DNA from: Granulicella sibirica
GTDB lineage: Bacteria > Acidobacteriota > Terriglobia > Terriglobales > Acidobacteriaceae
NCBI RefSeq assembly: GCF_004115155.1
Contig: NZ_RDSM01000002.1
Location: 992,001-1,056,000, forward strand
Length of the DNA: 64,000 nucleotides
Direction: 5' to 3'
In this document: positions 35,948 to 45,978 of the stretch, piece after piece
Layout of the letters: every line of letters starts with the position of its first letter
How positions within the stretch are numbered: the stretch's first letter is position 1
The notes under the pieces: generated by a model
Database searches by the model: none
Told to the model about the DNA's origin: nothing
Seen by the model: the letters and a program-made list of their open reading frames with translations, nothing else
Translations under genes and position numbers: made by a program

Positions 35948-36613
35948 CTACTGCGGTGTAGGTGGCGGCGTCGCTGGCTTCGGAGCATCCGAAGGCGAAG
36001 ACGGCTGCGCTGGAGCAGTAGATGCCGGAGCGTCCCCTTTCGGCGCACTCGTTGCAGGCTCGGCAGGCTTTTCGTCCGGTTCCGCCGGCCTCGCCGGAGC
36101 AGGAGGAGGTGGCGGAGGGGCATCCGACATCCCAAGCAACTCCACATCAAAGATCAGATTCGACTTCGAAGGAATCTTCCCAACCGACTGCTCCCCATAC
36201 GCAAGCTGATAAGGCACGAACAACCGCCGCTTCCCCCCAATACGCATACCCTCAAAGCCCGTATCCCACCCTGGAATCACCCGGTGCGCGCCATAGGGAA
36301 ACGTGAACGGCTGGTTGCGGTCGACGGACGAGTCGAACTTCGTTCCATCCGCAAGCCATCCCGTGTAATGAACCGTATAAAACTTCCTCGGAACCGCAAG
36401 ATCGCCCTTACCGATCACCGTGTCGATATACCGCAGCGAATAAAGTGTCTTCGGAAGCCCCACAACCTTGGGAGCACCCGGAGGATTCGTCACAAGCGCC
36501 GGCGTCGAAGCCTTGGCAGCAGTCGAATGATGAGAGACAGCCGGCTTGGCAGCAGGCGTCTGGGCGAAGGCGGAAGAAGCAGCAAGGAAGAGGAGTCCAG
36601 CAACAGGCTTCAT
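35948..36613 (-). CDS. Exported FKBP-type peptidyl-prolyl isomerase
   Basis: A 221-residue protein-folding catalyst. A signal peptide (MKPVAGLLFLAASSAFAQ) directs it to the periplasm. The FKBP domain spans about 70-160, with YTVHYTGWLADGTKFDSS, VIPGWDTGFEGMRIGGKRR (the VIPGW binding-pocket motif) and LIFDVELLG. The C-terminal 60 residues are a Pro/Ala/Glu-rich, probably disordered tail. Immediately upstream of the ABC exporter on the same strand. Confidence 0.93.
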   Translation of the reverse strand: MKPVAGLLFLAASSAFAQTPAAKPAVSHHSTAAKASTPALVTNPPGAPKVVGLPKTLYSLRYIDTVIGKGDLAVPRKFYTVHYTGWLADGTKFDSSVDRNQPFTFPYGAHRVIPGWDTGFEGMRIGGKRRLFVPYQLAYGEQSVGKIPSKSNLIFDVELLGMSDAPPPPPPAPARPAEPDEKPAEPATSAPKGDAPASTAPAQPSSPSDAPKPATPPPTPQ

Positions 36614-36709
36614 GATGCCTCCATAATACCGTCACGAGTCATAGCATCTCCGCTTGCTACAATTTTCCAAGCCCCTCCGCTCCCACGGAGGGACGAGAAA
36701 GCCTCCCTC

Positions 36710-37846
36710 GTGACCAGCCCGACCCCCGAAGAAGTCCACCGCTCCGCTCTCGTTCTCGACTGCCACGCCGACACCCCCCAGCGCTTCGTAGACGAGAACT
36801 GGTCCTTCACCGATGGGGTCGGCACTGGCCAACTCTCCCTCGACACCGCCCGCGCCGGAGGTCTCGCCGGCGAGATCTTCGCCCTATGGGTCGACCCCGA
36901 CCAGTGGCCCGGACGCTTCGCCCACCGCGCCTTTTCCCTCCTCGACGGACTCCTCGAACAGATACGTCTCCACCCCAACGACCTCCAACTCTGCCTCACC
37001 CCCGACGACATCCTCACCGCCAAAGCCGCCAACCGCTTCGCCGCCGTCATCGCCATCGAAGGCGGTCACGCCATCGAGAACGACCTCGGCCTGCTCCGCC
37101 TCTTCCATCGTCTTGGCGTGCGTTGCATGACCCTCACCTGGTCCAACTCCAACGAGTGGGCTGACTCCTCCGGCGACATCGACGACCCCGCCATCCCCCA
37201 CCACGGCGGCCTCACCCCCTTCGGTCGCGAAGTCATCGCCGAGATGAACCGCCTCGGCATCATCATCGACGTCTCCCACGTCTCCGACGCCACCTTCTGG
37301 GACGTCCTTCGCACCACCCGCGCCCCGATCATCGCCTCCCACTCCTCCTCCCGCGTCCTGACGCAAGCCCCCCGCAACCTCACCGACGAGATGCTCCGCG
37401 CCCTCGCCACCGCCAACGGCGTAGCCATGGTCAACTTCTTCCCAGCCTTCATCGACGAGAACTGGCGTCAGGCCTGGAACGCCCAGCGCGAGGAGCGCGT
37501 CGCCGCCCACGCCATCCTCGAGAAGCAATACGAAGGCACTCCGGTCCCCTTCCACGCCTCGAACAAACTCGACCGCGACTTCGCCGCCCGCATAGGCCGC
37601 GCCCCCTTCGACTCCCTCATCGACCACTTCATGCACATGATCGACGTAGCTGGCATCGACCACGTCGGCATAGGCACCGACTTCGACGGCATCCCCCAGC
37701 CGCCCGACGGCATCGACACCGCCGCCGACCTACCCAAATTCACCGCCGCCCTCATGGCCCGGGGCTGCTCCGCCGAGGACATGCACAAGCTCCTCGGCGG
37801 CAACCTCATGAGAGTCTTCCGCGACATCCAATTCGCCGCATCCTGA
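36710..37846 (+). CDS. M19-family membrane-type dipeptidase
   Basis: A 378-residue zinc dipeptidase of the renal dipeptidase family, cleaving dipeptides (often with D-residues). Metal ligands are visible in family order: H19 and D21 in DCHADT, E117 in [10 protein letters not shown]190 in DVSHVSD and H211 in [18 protein letters not shown] near the C-terminus is also typical. I place the start at a GTG (36710) because no in-frame ATG is near. GGAGG lies 17 nt upstream within a small CCTCCG/CGGAGG hairpin, so the start is uncertain. No clear signal peptide from this start. Confidence 0.88.
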   Translation: MTSPTPEEVHRSALVLDCHADTPQRFVDENWSFTDGVGTGQLSLDTARAGGLAGEIFALWVDPDQWPGRFAHRAFSLLDGLLEQIRLHPNDLQLCLTPDDILTAKAANRFAAVIAIEGGHAIENDLGLLRLFHRLGVRCMTLTWSNSNEWADSSGDIDDPAIPHHGGLTPFGREVIAEMNRLGIIIDVSHVSDATFWDVLRTTRAPIIASHSSSRVLTQAPRNLTDEMLRALATANGVAMVNFFPAFIDENWRQAWNAQREERVAAHAILEKQYEGTPVPFHASNKLDRDFAARIGRAPFDSLIDHFMHMIDVAGIDHVGIGTDFDGIPQPPDGIDTAADLPKFTAALMARGCSAEDMHKLLGGNLMRVFRDIQFAAS

Positions 37847-37849
37847 TCC

Positions 37850-38143
37850 CTACTTTTCCGCCAGAATCCCCACCTTGTTGATGAACGGCGGCTTGCTCAA
37901 CAACTCATCCGCCTTCCCGAGCAGCGCCTTGGCCACCTCCCCGCTCAGGTGCGCCTCACGCCCATCTTCATCGTCGAACGTGTCAAAGATCCCGAACCGT
38001 CCCTCGCCAAGATCAAGCGCATACCACGCAACCGTTCCCGGCTCCGCCTCCACTAGCGGCACCGCCGACTTCAAGAACGCAGCCACCTCCGCTTCCTTAC
38101 CAGCCTTAGCTTCCAACATCACCCAAAGAGCAAACGTAGCCAT
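37850..38143 (-). CDS. Antibiotic biosynthesis monooxygenase (ABM)-domain protein
   Basis: A 97-residue single-domain protein of the ABM / putative quinol monooxygenase type. The ferredoxin-like fold pattern is [33 protein letters not shown] and [19 protein letters not shown] (as [14 protein letters not shown]). The start at 38143 is set by GGAGGAA 6-7 nt upstream. Substrate unknown; many members oxidise small quinols or act in stress metabolism. Convergent with the dipeptidase. Confidence 0.87.
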   Translation of the reverse strand: MATFALWVMLEAKAGKEAEVAAFLKSAVPLVEAEPGTVAWYALDLGEGRFGIFDTFDDEDGREAHLSGEVAKALLGKADELLSKPPFINKVGILAEK

Positions 38144-38291
38144 CGCAATTCCTCCAGCTCGATTGGATGCCGCACCCGCGTCCGGGCATGTCAAACCTTT
38201 GTCATTCCTCGCGAACTTCTCTGCCCGCCAAGACAACACTGCGTTGCCGTCCCAACCCCAACGGAGTACCCTGAAAACAGCCACGAGGACC

Positions 38292-39062
38292 ATGCTGTTG
38301 AACATCTCGACTTCGCTCCGCCTGCTCACTGCACTCGCCGTCACCTGCGCCATCCCCACCTTCGCCCAGACGACCCCCGACACACCCCAGCAGCAAACCC
38401 CGCCCCCCGCAAACGATCTCCCCGACTCCCCCAGCGCCGTCGCTCACCTCGTAGCCCCCGCCGTGCCCACAGGTCCCACTGCCGTCATCGACACCACCAT
38501 GGGCCGCCTCACCTGCCGTTTCTTCAGCAAGGAAGCTCCCATCGCCACGGCCAACTTCGTCGGCCTCGCCACCGGCACGAAGGAATGGGTCGACGAAAAC
38601 GAAAAGAAGCACCGCACCCGCTTCTACGACGGAACCACCTTCCACCGCGTCATCCCCGACTTCATGATCCAGGGCGGCGACCCGAAGGGTGACGGCACCG
38701 GCGACCCCGGCTACTTCTTCCAGGACGAGACCGACCCCGGCATCCTCTTCGACGTCCCCGGCCGCCTCGCCATGGCCAACTCCGGCCCCGGACCCACCGG
38801 CCAGGGCACCAACGGCAGCCAGTTCTTCGTCACCGAGGTCCCCACCCCTCACCTCAACGGCAAACACACCATCTTCGGTCAGTGCGACCCCGCCTCCGTC
38901 GCCATCGTCACCTCCATCACCCACGTGGACCGCGACGCCAACGACAAGCCCCGCACCCCCATCCTCATCACCCACGTCACCATCGTGCCCGAGGGCCAGC
39001 CTCTACCCCCGGCACCCGCCGCACCGGCGACCCCGGCCCTGCCTCCCACGGTACCTCACTGA
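38292..39062 (+). CDS. Exported cyclophilin-type peptidyl-prolyl isomerase
   Basis: A 256-residue protein with a signal peptide ending near PTFAQT, then a Pro-rich linker and a cyclophilin domain (about 65-235). Catalytic-site sequences are present: [39 protein letters not shown] (as [19 protein letters not shown]). The C-terminal [13 protein letters not shown] tail is disordered. The start at 38292 gives a proper signal peptide. Followed 113 nt later by a cytoplasmic paralogue, so the pair probably serves periplasm and cytoplasm. Confidence 0.93.
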   Translation: MLLNISTSLRLLTALAVTCAIPTFAQTTPDTPQQQTPPPANDLPDSPSAVAHLVAPAVPTGPTAVIDTTMGRLTCRFFSKEAPIATANFVGLATGTKEWVDENEKKHRTRFYDGTTFHRVIPDFMIQGGDPKGDGTGDPGYFFQDETDPGILFDVPGRLAMANSGPGPTGQGTNGSQFFVTEVPTPHLNGKHTIFGQCDPASVAIVTSITHVDRDANDKPRTPILITHVTIVPEGQPLPPAPAAPATPALPPTVPH

Positions 39063-39175
39063 TTCTTAGGCAGCAGCCCGACGCCTCCCCACATCCAATC
39101 TCTTGTAGCTTCCTGAGTCTTCGCGTCTGAACCGCAGATTCCCGTTTCCTCTCAACCCGCAAGGAGAACACCACA

Positions 39176-39697
39176 ATGCCAACCAAGCCCGGCACCTACG
39201 CCACATTCAAAACGTCTGAAGGAACCGTCGTCTGCGAGCTCTTCGAGCAGGACGCTCCCGAGACCGTCGCCAACTTCATCGGGCTCGCCGAAGGAACCAA
39301 GGAGTGGAACAGCCGCAGCAAGAAGGGCGCCAAGCTCTACGACGGAACCGTCTTCCATCGCGTGATTCCCCAGTTCATGATTCAGGGCGGCGATCCCGAA
39401 GGCACCGGCATGGGCGGCCCCGGCTATAAATTCGCCGACGAGACCAAGGGCTCGAAGCACGGCTTCCAGCAGAAGGGCAAGCTCGCCATGGCCAACGCCG
39501 GCCCCAACACCAACGGCAGCCAGTTCTTCATCACCGTCGCCGACACCAGCTGGCTCACCGGCAAGCACACCATCTTCGGTGAAGTCGTCGAAGGTTACGA
39601 CGTCGTCGAGAAGATCTCCAAGGTCTCCAAGGACCACATGGACCGCCCCAAGACCCCCGTGGTCCTCGAATCGGTCACCATCGAACGCGTCGCATAA
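39176..39697 (+). CDS. Cytoplasmic cyclophilin-type peptidyl-prolyl isomerase
   Basis: A 173-residue single-domain cyclophilin without signal peptide. It has [39 protein letters not shown] (as NGSQFFITVADT) and WLTGKHTIFGEVVEGYDVV. AAGGAGAA precedes the ATG at a good distance. The short variant of the family is normal for bacterial PpiB-like enzymes. It sits downstream of the exported paralogue. Confidence 0.94.
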   Translation: MPTKPGTYATFKTSEGTVVCELFEQDAPETVANFIGLAEGTKEWNSRSKKGAKLYDGTVFHRVIPQFMIQGGDPEGTGMGGPGYKFADETKGSKHGFQQKGKLAMANAGPNTNGSQFFITVADTSWLTGKHTIFGEVVEGYDVVEKISKVSKDHMDRPKTPVVLESVTIERVA

Positions 39698-39787
39698 AAA
39701 ACACACGAGATGACATATCCTTAATTCTTGGACTTGTACCTTGTTTCTACGCTACGTTCATGCCAATCTTCTCAATAGGAGGTTGGC

Positions 39788-40099
39788 ATGAACTTTTTGC
39801 AAGCTCAAGACGTTGTTGCTGTTGGTCAAACCATACGGCACCGATCTATCGAGGGGTCTCTGCTCACGAAAAGCTTCACCGTTCTTTCCAAGGAAAAGGG
39901 CAATCTCAGGATCAGGAACAATAAGGGGAATCCAAGGACGGTCAAGGACGCGGACTGGACAGAGGTTGTTGCAAACCTGAAAGAATTGCGAGGTCGCAAA
40001 GGAGCTGTTTCAAGGACCACTATGAAGACTCGCAATTCCACCTATGTCTTGTCCCTCATAGGCTTGTGGGAAGACCGCGGCCACCAATTTATGTCTTGA
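39788..40099 (+). CDS. Orphan protein of unknown function, AT-richer than neighbours
   Basis: A 103-residue basic protein with no signal peptide or membrane segment and no motif I recognise. Codon third positions are visibly less GC-biased than in flanking genes (for example AAG/AGG/AAT-rich stretches), suggesting recent acquisition. A strong ribosome binding site (AGGAGG, 5-6 nt before ATG) and a good terminator just after the stop support expression as a single-gene unit. Its high Lys/Arg content would fit nucleic-acid binding, but this is only suggestive. Confidence 0.7.
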   Translation: MNFLQAQDVVAVGQTIRHRSIEGSLLTKSFTVLSKEKGNLRIRNNKGNPRTVKDADWTEVVANLKELRGRKGAVSRTTMKTRNSTYVLSLIGLWEDRGHQFMS

Positions 40100-40101
40100 G
40101 A

Positions 40102-40128
40102 AAAGGCCCACTCAGTGAGTGGGCCTTT
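40102..40128. terminator. Intrinsic terminator between the orphan gene and mdh
   Basis: A perfect palindrome AAAGGCCCACTCA-G-TGAGTGGGCCTTT. The paired As and Ts give a T-run on either strand, so it can end both the orphan gene and mdh. Confidence 0.85.
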
Positions 40129-40155
40129 CCGCAGAGTGAGTTTAGGGAGAAGCCG

Positions 40156-41100
<945 letters not shown>

Positions 41101-41234
41101 CTAAAAATACCGGCCTAGGCCCGCGTCAACAATCATACGTTCCGGAAGCAACAAGAATCACGCAACGACCGATCACCGCACAACACAGCAACTCCGTGGT
41201 GCCACCATCAATGCCATCGGCTTGCCGCCATCAA

Positions 41235-41278
41235 CTTGTCATCCTGAGCGAAGCGCAGGGAAATCGAAGGACCTGCGT
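41235..41278. repeat. GTCATCCTGAGCGAAGCG-type dispersed repeat
   Basis: TTGTCATCCTGAGCGAAGCG, then AATCGAAGGACCTGCG. This short sequence type recurs between genes in many bacterial genomes, in my recollection. A diverged unit follows at 41357. Confidence 0.6.
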
Positions 41279-41310
41279 GTCTGCCCTTGTTCTTGCCTTT
41301 GCCCTTTTGC

Positions 41311-41339
41311 TTGTCATTCCCGAAGGGAATCTGCGTCTG
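41311..41339. repeat. Dispersed repeat, GTCATTCCCGAAGGGAAT family, copy C
   Basis: It contains ATTCCC-GAA-GGGAAT followed by CTGCGTCTG, identical over the core to copy A at 6804-6832. Confidence 0.75.
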
Positions 41340-41356
41340 CCGTTGCTGTTGCTTCC

Positions 41357-41396
41357 CTGTGATCCTTAGCGAAGCTCAGTCGAGCCGAAGAACCTC
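41357..41396. repeat. Diverged GATCCTTAGCGAAGC-type repeat
   Basis: GATCCTTAGCGAAGCTCAG then CGAGCCGAAGAACCTC, resembling the unit at 41235-41278 with substitutions. It overlaps the end of the gene at 41395 by two bases. Confidence 0.45.
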
Positions 41397-41817
41397 ACCC
41401 CTTCGCCTCCCCACCCAGCAATCCCCGCGCCTCACTCCGCTCATTCACAAGCCCAAGCCTCACCAGCCTCGCCGCAATCGCCCCCGTAGTCCGCCCAAGC
41501 TGCACCGCAAGATCCGCAATCTGCCGACGCTGTCCAAACAACCGCCGCAACTCATCATCCTCGGCCCGGCTCCACCCCTGCCCCGCCCGATCCGGTCCCT
41601 TTTTGGCCCCTTTCCTCTGCTCCTTCACCTCCTCCGTCCGGCCGCCGCCTTGAACCTCCGTCAGCGCCTCAAGCGCCAGAGCCAACGCCCGCATCACCTC
41701 CAGCCGATGCACAACGCTTCCCGGCTCAAGCGCCTTCCCCGTAGCCGGATCCTCCCCCTGTATCAACGCCCGCAGCACATGCCGCGCCGCCTTCCGCCCC
41801 GCCTGGTCCGCCATCAT
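41395..41817 (-). CDS. Myb/SANT-like DNA-binding protein, hypothetical
   Basis: A 140-residue basic protein. The C-terminal half, WSRAEDDELRRLFGQRRQI and LAVQLGRTTGAIAARLVRLGL, has the tryptophan and three-helix layout of Myb/SANT-like or sigma-region-4-like DNA-binding domains. The N-terminal half is helical (AARHVLRALIQGEDPATG), joined by a charged linker. No partner gene is evident. It may be a small regulator or a nucleoid-associated protein. The alternative second ATG (MADQAG) would shorten it by one residue. Confidence 0.7.
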   Translation of the reverse strand: MMADQAGRKAARHVLRALIQGEDPATGKALEPGSVVHRLEVMRALALALEALTEVQGGGRTEEVKEQRKGAKKGPDRAGQGWSRAEDDELRRLFGQRRQIADLAVQLGRTTGAIAARLVRLGLVNERSEARGLLGGEAKG

Positions 41818-41836
41818 CTCTCCTCACAAAAGCAAA

Positions 41837-41862
41837 GGGGCTCAGACGCAAGTCTGAACCCC
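41837..41862 (-). terminator. Intrinsic terminator of glnA
   Basis: On the minus strand GGGG-x-TCAGAC / GTCTGA-x-CCCC with a 4-nt loop, followed by TTTGCTTTTG. It lies about 35 nt after the glnA stop. Confidence 0.75.
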
Positions 41863-41895
41863 AGCTTTCTATTCCCTAAGCTCTACTCTCTGCCC

Positions 41896-43326
41896 TTAGA
41901 ACTTGCCCCAGAGCAGCTGGTTGTAAACATCATGGTGGAACTGCACCTCAGGCGCCTTCACGATCGTTCCCAGCAGACGCGGACAACGATCCGCGGAAGC
42001 CTGCTTTAGGTCCGCATACCGCCCCTTCACATCGTCTCCAAAAAGCGAAGAAGTCCACGGCGCCTTCCGGAAGTCGTCAATCGCCGTGTACACGTTGTCG
42101 GGCAGATACCGATCCGCCTGACGCAGGTTCTTGATCTTCGCCGTCTCACCCTGCAGCCCGGTCTTGAAGATCGCGTACAGCACCATGTAGGGGTTCGCAT
42201 CCGGCCCAACCGACCGAACCTCGACGCGCGAAGACTTCTCGTTACCGATCGGAATACGAACCATCGACCCACGATCCGTAGCCGAAGCCTTGATCTGGTT
42301 CGGAGCCTCGAAGTGAGGATCAAGCCGGCGATACGCATTCACCGAAGCATTCATCACCAGGCAAAGATCGGTGCCGGCCGTCAGGATGCGATCCGTGAAC
42401 GCCCACGCCATCTTCGAGATCTTCTCCTCGCCCTTCGGATCCCAGAAAAGGTTCTTCCCGTTCTTCGTGATCGAAACGTTCGTATGCATGCCGCTTCCGT
42501 TCACGCCCGTTACCGGCTTCGGAAGGAAGCTCGCCGTCATGCCCATCTGCGTGGCCACCTGCCGGCAGATCAGCTTGTAGAGCTGAATCTGATCGGCCGC
42601 CGTGACGACATCGCCATACGTGTAATTGATCTCGAACTGCGAAGGCGCAACCTCGGGATGGTCCTTCTCATTCTCGAAGCCCATCGCCCGCTGCACTTCC
42701 GCGGTTGTGTCGATGAACTCCCGAAGCGGATCGCCCGGCAGCGAGTGGTAGTAGCCGCCGCTGTTGACGTATTCGAAGCTGCCCGTCTCATGGAACGACC
42801 GCTCCGCATCGACGCCTTCGAACAGAAAGCCTTCGATCTCGTTCGCCGCATTCAGCGTCCAGCCATTCGTATCGAACATCTCGTTCGAGAAGTTCTTGAG
42901 CACACCGCGAATATCACCCGAGTAGAACTCGCCGTTCTTGTCGATGACCTCGCCGAACACCAGCACCTTGCCCGCCCCAAACACATCAGCCGGCACCCAG
43001 TAAAACGCCGCCCAGTCGATCGCCAGGCGCAGATCGCTCTCCCGCTGCGCCGTAAACCCGCGAATCGACGAGCCGTCGAACGTCAGGTTGTCGTAGCTCT
43101 TCACCAGGAACTTCTTGTCATAGTCCAGCATGTGCAGACGGCCTTCGAGATCCGAAAACACGACCGTCACAGCCTTGATCGTCTTCTCATCGGTCAGGTA
43201 CTTCAATCGCTCTTCCTGGATGATCCCCGGAGCCACGCGCTTCTTGCGCTGATCTTTTGCCTGCAGATTAAGCTCTTCCAGCTCTTCGTAGGACAACTCA
43301 AGAAAATTGCGAAATTCGCTCGACAT
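41896..43326 (-). CDS. glnA: Glutamine synthetase
   Basis: A 476-residue type-I-fold glutamine synthetase making glutamine from glutamate, ammonia and ATP. Start at 43326 (MSSEFRNF), with AAGGAG 6 nt before it; the upstream frame is not conserved-looking. Active-site patterns: LTFDGSSIRGFT, a metal-binding ANEIEGFLF segment, HPEVAPSQFEINY, the ATP-site KPVTGVNGSGMHTN and RVEVRSVGPDANPY. I do not see the NLYxLPxEE adenylylation segment of enterobacterial GlnA, so that control is probably absent. A good terminator follows. Confidence 0.93.
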   Translation of the reverse strand: MSSEFRNFLELSYEELEELNLQAKDQRKKRVAPGIIQEERLKYLTDEKTIKAVTVVFSDLEGRLHMLDYDKKFLVKSYDNLTFDGSSIRGFTAQRESDLRLAIDWAAFYWVPADVFGAGKVLVFGEVIDKNGEFYSGDIRGVLKNFSNEMFDTNGWTLNAANEIEGFLFEGVDAERSFHETGSFEYVNSGGYYHSLPGDPLREFIDTTAEVQRAMGFENEKDHPEVAPSQFEINYTYGDVVTAADQIQLYKLICRQVATQMGMTASFLPKPVTGVNGSGMHTNVSITKNGKNLFWDPKGEEKISKMAWAFTDRILTAGTDLCLVMNASVNAYRRLDPHFEAPNQIKASATDRGSMVRIPIGNEKSSRVEVRSVGPDANPYMVLYAIFKTGLQGETAKIKNLRQADRYLPDNVYTAIDDFRKAPWTSSLFGDDVKGRYADLKQASADRCPRLLGTIVKAPEVQFHHDVYNQLLWGKF

Positions 43327-43894
43327 GATGCTCCTTTTACGTTGGGGGCGCGTCGCCAGGGAATAAGACTGCGAGAAAACAGATGGTTGTGACGAAGTAA
43401 GGCCGGAGGTCGTCCCAGCCATAAAGTTATCAGAAATTTATCGCCGGGCAACCCGGCGTTTGACCTGGAAAAATACCGGAGCTTCCCGCCCGGACGACAG
43501 AGCGTTCGGCCCCCTCGAATCCCATAACCCAGGCCCTTTGCAGCAGGACAACTTCCGTTTGGACTTCGCGCCTGTGAGAGCCTCTGGAGAATCTTCCGGC
43601 CGACCCGATCGCGCCCGCAAAGAGCCCGCCCATCCGAAAGACATTCCTCGCCCTTGTCCTCACTGCTTTCCTGATTCCTGCAGCAGGAGCGGCCAGGTCA
43701 CCGCCGTCCTCCACAAAGAACCCACCGGCTGGAAGATGCGCGGCTGGACCTGGACCGGCGTCAAACCTCACCCAGCCAGGTGATTCCCGCCGCAGCCCCG
43801 TTGCTTCGTTTCACATTCCCGCGCATCCACTTAAGATAGAAAGTGGTATGCCTGACGAAGCAGCGCGGGCTCACGCGAAGGGAAGCACGTACAG
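43327..43894. other. Divergent intergenic region between glnA and aguB
   Basis: 568 nt without a supported gene. It contains a perfect hairpin CGCCGGG-CAA-CCCGGCG at 43442-43458 about 115 nt upstream of glnA. One plus-strand frame around 43640-43700 encodes a signal-peptide-like stretch (FLALVLTAFLIPAAGAA) but has no proper start codon, so it may be a gene remnant. Confidence 0.5.
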
Positions 43895-44824
43895 ATGTCC
43901 TCGAACAAGAAAGTAATCGGCCTCATCCAGATGTCCATGGGCAACGACCCCGCCGCCAACCTCGATAAAGCCGCCGACCGTGTCCGCGAAGCCGCCCGCC
44001 AGGGCGCGAACCTCATCTGTCTCCCTGAGCTCTTCAACGCCCAGTATTTCTGCCAGCGCGAAGACCACGACCTCTTCGCCCTCGCCGAGTCCATCCCCGG
44101 CCGCAGCACTGACCGCCTCTCCGCCGTCGTCCGCGAAGAGAAGATCGTCCTCGTAGCGAGCCTCTTCGAGCGCCGCGCACCCGGCCTCTACCACAACACC
44201 GCGGCCATCCTTGACCACGCCGCCACCGGCAAAGACAACATCAACGGCATCTACCGCAAGATGCACATCCCCGACGACCCCCTTTACTACGAGAAGTTCT
44301 ACTTCACCCCCGGCGACCTCGGCTTCAAGTCCCTCACCACCAGCCAGGGCCAGGTCGGAACCCTCGTCTGCTGGGACCAGTGGTACCCCGAAGCCGCCCG
44401 CGTCACCAGCCTCAAGGGTGCCGAAGTCCTCTTCTTCCCCACAGCCATTGGCTGGCACCCCTCCGAAAAAGAGGAGTACGGAGCCCCCCAGTACGACGCC
44501 TGGCGCACCATGCAGCGCGCCCACGCCATCGCCAACGGAGTCTTCGTCGGAGCCGTCAACCGCGTCGGCCACGAGGGCGGCAATGTCATCCTCGACGGCG
44601 TCCTCCACCCCGGCCCCGAAGGTGCCGGCCTCGAGTTCTGGGGAGGCTCCTTCATCGCCGACCCCTTCGGCCGCATCCTCGCCGAAGCCAGCCACACCGA
44701 GGAAGCCATCCTCATCGCCGAAGTCGACCCGAAGCTCTCCGAGATCACCCGCCAGCACTGGCCCTTCCTCCGCGACCGCCGCATCGACGCCTACGGCGGC
44801 ATCACCAGCCGCTTCCTCGACTAA
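43895..44824 (+). CDS. aguB: N-carbamoylputrescine amidase
   Basis: A 309-residue nitrilase-superfamily enzyme that hydrolyses N-carbamoylputrescine to putrescine, CO2 and ammonia. The Glu-Lys-Cys triad is complete: E45 in CLPELFN, K122 in YRKMHIPDD and C159 in LVCWDQWYPEAAR. The last is the typical AguB form. FFPTAIGWHPSEK is also characteristic of this subgroup. It shares the region with agmatine deiminase (46040), which makes its substrate. The VOC-protein gene starts 10 nt after the stop. Confidence 0.93.
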   Translation: MSSNKKVIGLIQMSMGNDPAANLDKAADRVREAARQGANLICLPELFNAQYFCQREDHDLFALAESIPGRSTDRLSAVVREEKIVLVASLFERRAPGLYHNTAAILDHAATGKDNINGIYRKMHIPDDPLYYEKFYFTPGDLGFKSLTTSQGQVGTLVCWDQWYPEAARVTSLKGAEVLFFPTAIGWHPSEKEEYGAPQYDAWRTMQRAHAIANGVFVGAVNRVGHEGGNVILDGVLHPGPEGAGLEFWGGSFIADPFGRILAEASHTEEAILIAEVDPKLSEITRQHWPFLRDRRIDAYGGITSRFLD

Positions 44825-44833
44825 GGAGCTCCG

Positions 44834-45364
44834 TTGCCCCAAACCATCCGCGGCCTCGATCACATCGGAATCACCGTCCCTGACATCGAAGCCGCAACCA
44901 CCTTCCTCGAAGGAGCCTTCGGCGCAGAGGTCATCTACCAGACCCTCACAAAAGAGGACAAGCCCCAGCAGGGCGGGGCCACCGAGCATCGCCTCCACCT
45001 CGCCCAGGGCGCAAGCATCCGCGCCATCCGCATGCTTCGCCTGCAGAACGGCCCCGGTATCGAACTCTTCGAGATGCAATCACCCCACCAGCAGCCCGCT
45101 GCAAGGCCAAGCGACCTCGGCCTCCAGCACATGGCTCTCTACGTCGACGACGTCTCCTCAGCCACCTCTCGCTTCAAGGCTGCCGGCGGCACCATCTTCA
45201 GCGAGCCTCATCCCCTGCCGCCCCTCGAATCCGGCAAGGACAATCTCTTCTGCTATGGCATCACTCCGTGGGGCATGATGGTCGAATTCGTCAGCTACCC
45301 CACCACCCAGCCGTACACACAGGAGACCTCGCTCCGCCGCTGGACGCCCGCACCCACTCAGTAA
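44834..45364 (+). CDS. VOC-family (glyoxalase-like) protein
   Basis: A 176-residue protein of the vicinal-oxygen-chelate superfamily. It starts with TTG at 44834, with AAGGAG ending 5 nt upstream. The paired beta-alpha-beta-beta-beta modules are visible: LDHIGITVPDIEAATTFLEGAF (as DHIGITVPDIEAATTFL) and LQHMALYVDDVSSATSRF, with metal-ligand-like H and E positions (DHIG, IELFEM, QHMAL, MVEFVSYP). Activity unknown; lactoylglutathione lyase or dioxygenase-like functions occur. Co-transcribed with aguB judging by spacing, though a polyamine role is unproven. Confidence 0.87.
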   Translation: MPQTIRGLDHIGITVPDIEAATTFLEGAFGAEVIYQTLTKEDKPQQGGATEHRLHLAQGASIRAIRMLRLQNGPGIELFEMQSPHQQPAARPSDLGLQHMALYVDDVSSATSRFKAAGGTIFSEPHPLPPLESGKDNLFCYGITPWGMMVEFVSYPTTQPYTQETSLRRWTPAPTQ

Positions 45365-45427
45365 CGAGTCAATCGCCACGATCCGGGGTTCAAAAGAGTC
45401 ATATCGTCAGTCACACCCGGAGTAAGA

Positions 45428-45964
45428 ATGAACCTCCCCAAAAAGCTTCTAGGCCCCGCGATCGCTCTCGTTCTATCCTTCTTCCTCCCCAAAGCATCCC
45501 ACGCCCAGATCGGCGTCTACGGCGAGCTCTCCGCCACCCACATCAAGAATCCCAACAACGGCGTATCCACCTCCGCGAACCTGGGCGACAACAACTACTG
45601 GACCACCGGCGGCACAGTCGGCGTCTACGACGACTTCTTCCATCTCGGCCCACTCTCCCTCGGTCCCGACCTCCGCTTCTCCGGAGCCTCCGGAGCCAAG
45701 TTCGGCCTTGGCGGAGCCCGTCTCGCCTTTCACCCACCCATCTTCCCCATCAAGCCCTACGTCGAAGCCCTCGTCGGCGGCATCTCCGCCTCCAACCTCA
45801 CCAACACAAAGTCCTCCACCTTGACCTACGAAGTCCTCGGGGGCATCGACTACACCCTCATCCCTCACGTCGACTTCCGCGCCATCGAGATCGGAGGCGG
45901 CCAGCTCTCCGACGCCAGCCGCTCCATGCTCACCGTCTCGACCGGCCTCGTCGTCCGTTTCTAA
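45428..45964 (+). CDS. Outer-membrane beta-barrel protein
   Basis: A 178-residue exported protein. The signal peptide ends at SHAQ, and the rest consists of alternating polar/apolar strands separated by Gly/Asn turns (IGVYGELSATH, LSLGPDLRFSG, KFGLGGARLAFH), ending VSTGLVVRF with a terminal Phe typical of BamA-inserted barrels. It resembles small OmpA/OmpW-like eight-stranded barrels. Function unknown. It lies between the VOC gene and aguA. Confidence 0.85.
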   Translation: MNLPKKLLGPAIALVLSFFLPKASHAQIGVYGELSATHIKNPNNGVSTSANLGDNNYWTTGGTVGVYDDFFHLGPLSLGPDLRFSGASGAKFGLGGARLAFHPPIFPIKPYVEALVGGISASNLTNTKSSTLTYEVLGGIDYTLIPHVDFRAIEIGGGQLSDASRSMLTVSTGLVVRF

Positions 45965-45978
45965 CTACCTGCCGCAGC

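Noticed and set aside
35108..36709. Long upstream extension of the dipeptidase frame, about 530 codons
   Set aside because: It is antisense to the ABC transporter and FKBP genes and has Arg/Pro-rich composition without dipeptidase similarity; the M19 domain starts after 36710.
43600..43780. Signal-peptide-like frame (FLALVLTAFLIPAAGAA) upstream of aguB
   Set aside because: No ATG, GTG or TTG after the in-frame stop at its start, no ribosome binding site and no downstream domain. At best a remnant.
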